From NCBI GenBank assembly GCA_963281255.1, contig OY725501.1, forward strand, positions 3,015,674 through 3,079,673: 64,000 nucleotides of DNA, read 5' to 3'. The DNA is from Aphrocallistes beatrix. Its lineage: Eukaryota; Porifera; Hexactinellida; Sceptrulophora; Aphrocallistidae. Shown piece by piece: positions 61,654 to 64,000 of the stretch. The notes under the pieces are model-generated. The model saw nothing but the letters and a program-made list of their open reading frames with translations. It did not search any database and was not told the origin of the DNA. The position numbers were made by a program, and so were the translations under genes. Each line of letters begins with the position of its first letter. Position 1 is the first letter of the stretch.

Positions 61654-64000
61654 TTATTCAGTAGAGTGCAGTGTGTAAAATATGGTATTTGCAGTGCCGA
61701 TGAATGATTCGTTTGGGTAAAAGTCGAGAGGTGGTGTTCTCATGCCGTCAAAGATGTAAAATTCTTGATCGAGTTTGATTAGTGAGTAGAAGTGACTACC
61801 CTGAAGTATAGACAATCCGGCTAAGTCATAACGTAATAATTTGTCTTCGTGGCTGATGGTAAACTGTTTATTTATATTCGGTAGAAGGAGGCGTTCGCTA
61901 GGTTTTGGTAGATGTCCGATTTCAATGGTAAGAAGTGGTGGTATAGATAGAAATCTACTCGATAGTCTCTCAAATTTAGAAGTGTCGGTGGTGTTACAAT
62001 GTTTACATTTTCGAGGAAGAAGTTTGGCATTTATCGAATGTTCTATATTAGTAATCACACAACCAATGACGCCTACCATGCACGTAGAAGTAAATGTGTT
62101 TTCGCAAAGATGGCAGTAAAATGATGTTCTGTATTTGTCATTGCATAAATCAAGTTTCTGGAGATATTGGATAACAGGACCCTCAGAACCAAAGAAGTTA
62201 TATTGGTTGATCATGTCAATGCATCTGATTTTCAGCCCAATTGCCTTTGCTATATGATCTCGGACCTTGTCGAAATCGAATTCATTGATGAGGGAGATGA
62301 TAGGATAGAATTTAGTTTCAGAGAGAGTAGATCCGATGATATTGCAGGATTCAGTGATGTTTTTCTTAAATAAAGTTAGAATGGCAAGAATGTTGTCGAG
62401 TGAGCAGGTGTTTTGTTGCGAGATATTATTATACTCTCCTTGCCATTTAGGTAATTTAAAATCTTCACGAGTGAATACCTTATTAGGAATATCTGGTTCT
62501 GATGAGGAATCGAGCTCAACGTGAATTACCTCTTTGGGAAAAATTAACATTATGACAACAGGTAGAAGTACAGCAAATGGGTATTCTCTGGTTTTTTTGG
62601 TTGATGTGATGTTTATGCCAAATTTAGTTTTATTATATTCTTCGTACCATTGATAAACAGAGTGTCCAACTTGTTGTTTTATTTCGGAGCTCACTTCAGG
62701 TCGAGAATGGTATGCGTATAAAATGTCCAGATGTTTTAAAGATTCAGCTTTGGTTGCGAGTTTTTCATGAAGTGGAGATAGGTATGTGTTGTCCAGGAGA
62801 GCTGATATAACTTGGGGTTTGAGAGTGTTGAGCTTTTCTGCTAATACTTCCTCCGTCATTATAGTGTGCTCCTCTTGACTTCCAAAGGTTTCTTCTGTTG
62901 CACCCAAACTCAGCTCATTGATGAAAGAATCTTGATCTAGAAGTTAAACAACCAAAATAGTAGAATTGATTTTCAAATAATAAAATTCGGAACTATAAAA
63001 TAATTTAGAATGAATATTTACCTTTAGATGTGTTGTTCATATCATTTCTAGTGGATGGCGTTTTACATGCTTTTGATCCAATCTTTATAATTAGAATATA
63101 ATGTAAATTGCTGAATTCAGAATGATTAAATATTTTAAATTAACTAATTACTTTAGCATCTTTTGGTCGATAAATTCGGGACATGTGAATGGGGATCTTA
63201 GTAGTTTTAGAACTTGATGGATTTTTGTGTGTAACGAGATGGCTTTCAGTAACTTCAGATATAGAGTAAGGTCCGAGATATTTTCCCTCCTTTTTGAAAC
63301 CTGGTAACTTCTTCGTTTTTTTGATATTCTGTACTAAGATTAAATCACCCTCTTCGAATTCGGATCTAGACAAACAAAATATTTGCAATCAATATGTGTG
63401 GTATCATGTGACTGTGACAAGTCATTTGATCAAAGCTGTGATGCAGCTTGGAAACTAAGATTAGCCAAAATAAATACCAAGTAGATTGCGTCATGTCTTA
63501 AGAATGGTAAAAATAATCGAAAAAGTAAGTGTAGACAATATTAGTTCCAGTTGTATCATGAGAAAATCATTGAGAAACTCACCTATTACGTTTTACTTTG
63601 CGATCGTATGTTTTCTTTTGGATGTTTTGTTCTTTCTTAATATTACTCTTTGCAGATACTCTCTCTCTTGATCGATTTTCTTCAATTTGATCGATCCATT
63701 CATTTTCGAGATTTTGTAACTCGTAATCATCTGCTCCTGCTTCTGTCTCCATTGGTGTTTGGTTGGTGGTCTAAAATATTAAAATGTGGAGTGTAAAAAA
63801 TTTTTCTAAAAATTGGTTCTTAAAATAAATTCTTATAGTTATACGTATTTATATATAGAAACATCCTATCCTAAATTTGTATTACCATTTGTTCATCATC
63901 AGATAGGTGATCTTCGTTACTTGGAGAAACTTCAGTGGCACCAGTTATGAATTCCAGTAGGTTGAAAGGATCTGTACTTCTGCCAAACATGAGTTTGAAT
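61654..64000 (-). CDS. Integrase/GPY-F/USP-like cysteine peptidase fusion (5' end outside window)
   Basis: The visible exons are complement(join(61654..62936, 63022..63082, 63152..63365, 63583..63770, 63886..64000+)), GT-AG with consistent phases and no stop, about 620 residues of the C-terminal part. The first exon ends an integrase core (FKLMFGRSTDP, the motif after the catalytic domain). Exon 63583-63770 gives the linker KKTYDRKVKRNR. Exon 63152-63365 gives the GPY/F module (GDLILVQNIKK, KYLGPYSISEV). The last exon has a papain-fold deubiquitinase-like domain: QQNTCSLDN (Cys box), zinc knuckles CHLC and CKHC, and SHFYSLI...FYIFDGM (His box). Ginger-type transposons and their domesticated relatives combine integrase, GPY/F and cysteine proteases; a USP-like one is unusual. 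It may be a live transposon gene or a domesticated one. Confidence 0.75.

Overview
The window looks like nuclear DNA from an invertebrate metazoan, probably an early-branching or otherwise intron-poor lineage. The reasons are GT-AG introns, animal-specific families (sarcoglycan, GIPC, KCTD, fascin-type beta-trefoils, a GRXCR-like protein, TRIM-type NHL), standard stop codons, AT-rich intergenic DNA and many DNA-transposon relics. I cannot name the phylum from sequence alone.

Region 1 (about 0.7-9.2 kb) holds five compact single-exon genes on the + strand: a KCTD/BTB protein, a three-repeat beta-trefoil protein with a Pro/Gln-rich head, a coiled-coil NHL protein, GIPC, and a gamma/delta-type sarcoglycan. 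Region 2 (9.2-16.9 kb) is transposon-rich. It contains a foldback repeat, dispersed repeats, a copied sarcoglycan 3' end that abuts a Helitron-like terminus, a dead mariner, satellite monomers and two tiny spliced minigenes with a KPKWWP motif.

Region 3 (17-34 kb) is gene-dense and all on the + strand: a ZIP transporter, RBM28, a CCDC34-like protein, an SLC44 choline-transporter-like protein (four exons, one apparent GC-AG intron), HSDL2 (ending in the peroxisomal signal SKL), adenosine kinase and a GRXCR-like protein. A 1.35-kb minisatellite with a 12-bp unit lies between HSDL2 and adenosine kinase.

Region 4 (35.4-58.7 kb) is a tandem array of leishmanolysin-type (M8) zinc metallopeptidase genes on the - strand. 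Copies A and C are intact, each with six exons in phase. Copy B differs from C by 2 bp at the start of exon 3, which breaks the conserved frame. Copy D is only exons 4-6, with a roughly 30-unit Thr-rich minisatellite in exon 6 and a frame-changing donor in exon 5. Exon 6 is homogenised or mosaic between copies. Between A and B lies a 9-kb block of Helitron-like tandem elements, hAT and pogo-type non-autonomous elements, and a 1.9-kb minisatellite bracketed by inverted satellite copies.

Region 5 (59-64 kb) has degenerate repeats and the 3' part of a spliced - strand gene. That gene encodes the end of a transposon-type integrase, a GPY/F module and a USP-like cysteine-peptidase domain. It is open across five exons and runs off the window. 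It is the most unusual single gene here. Several transposon insertions can be defined exactly by their target-site duplications, and one by an empty site in a neighbouring tandem copy.
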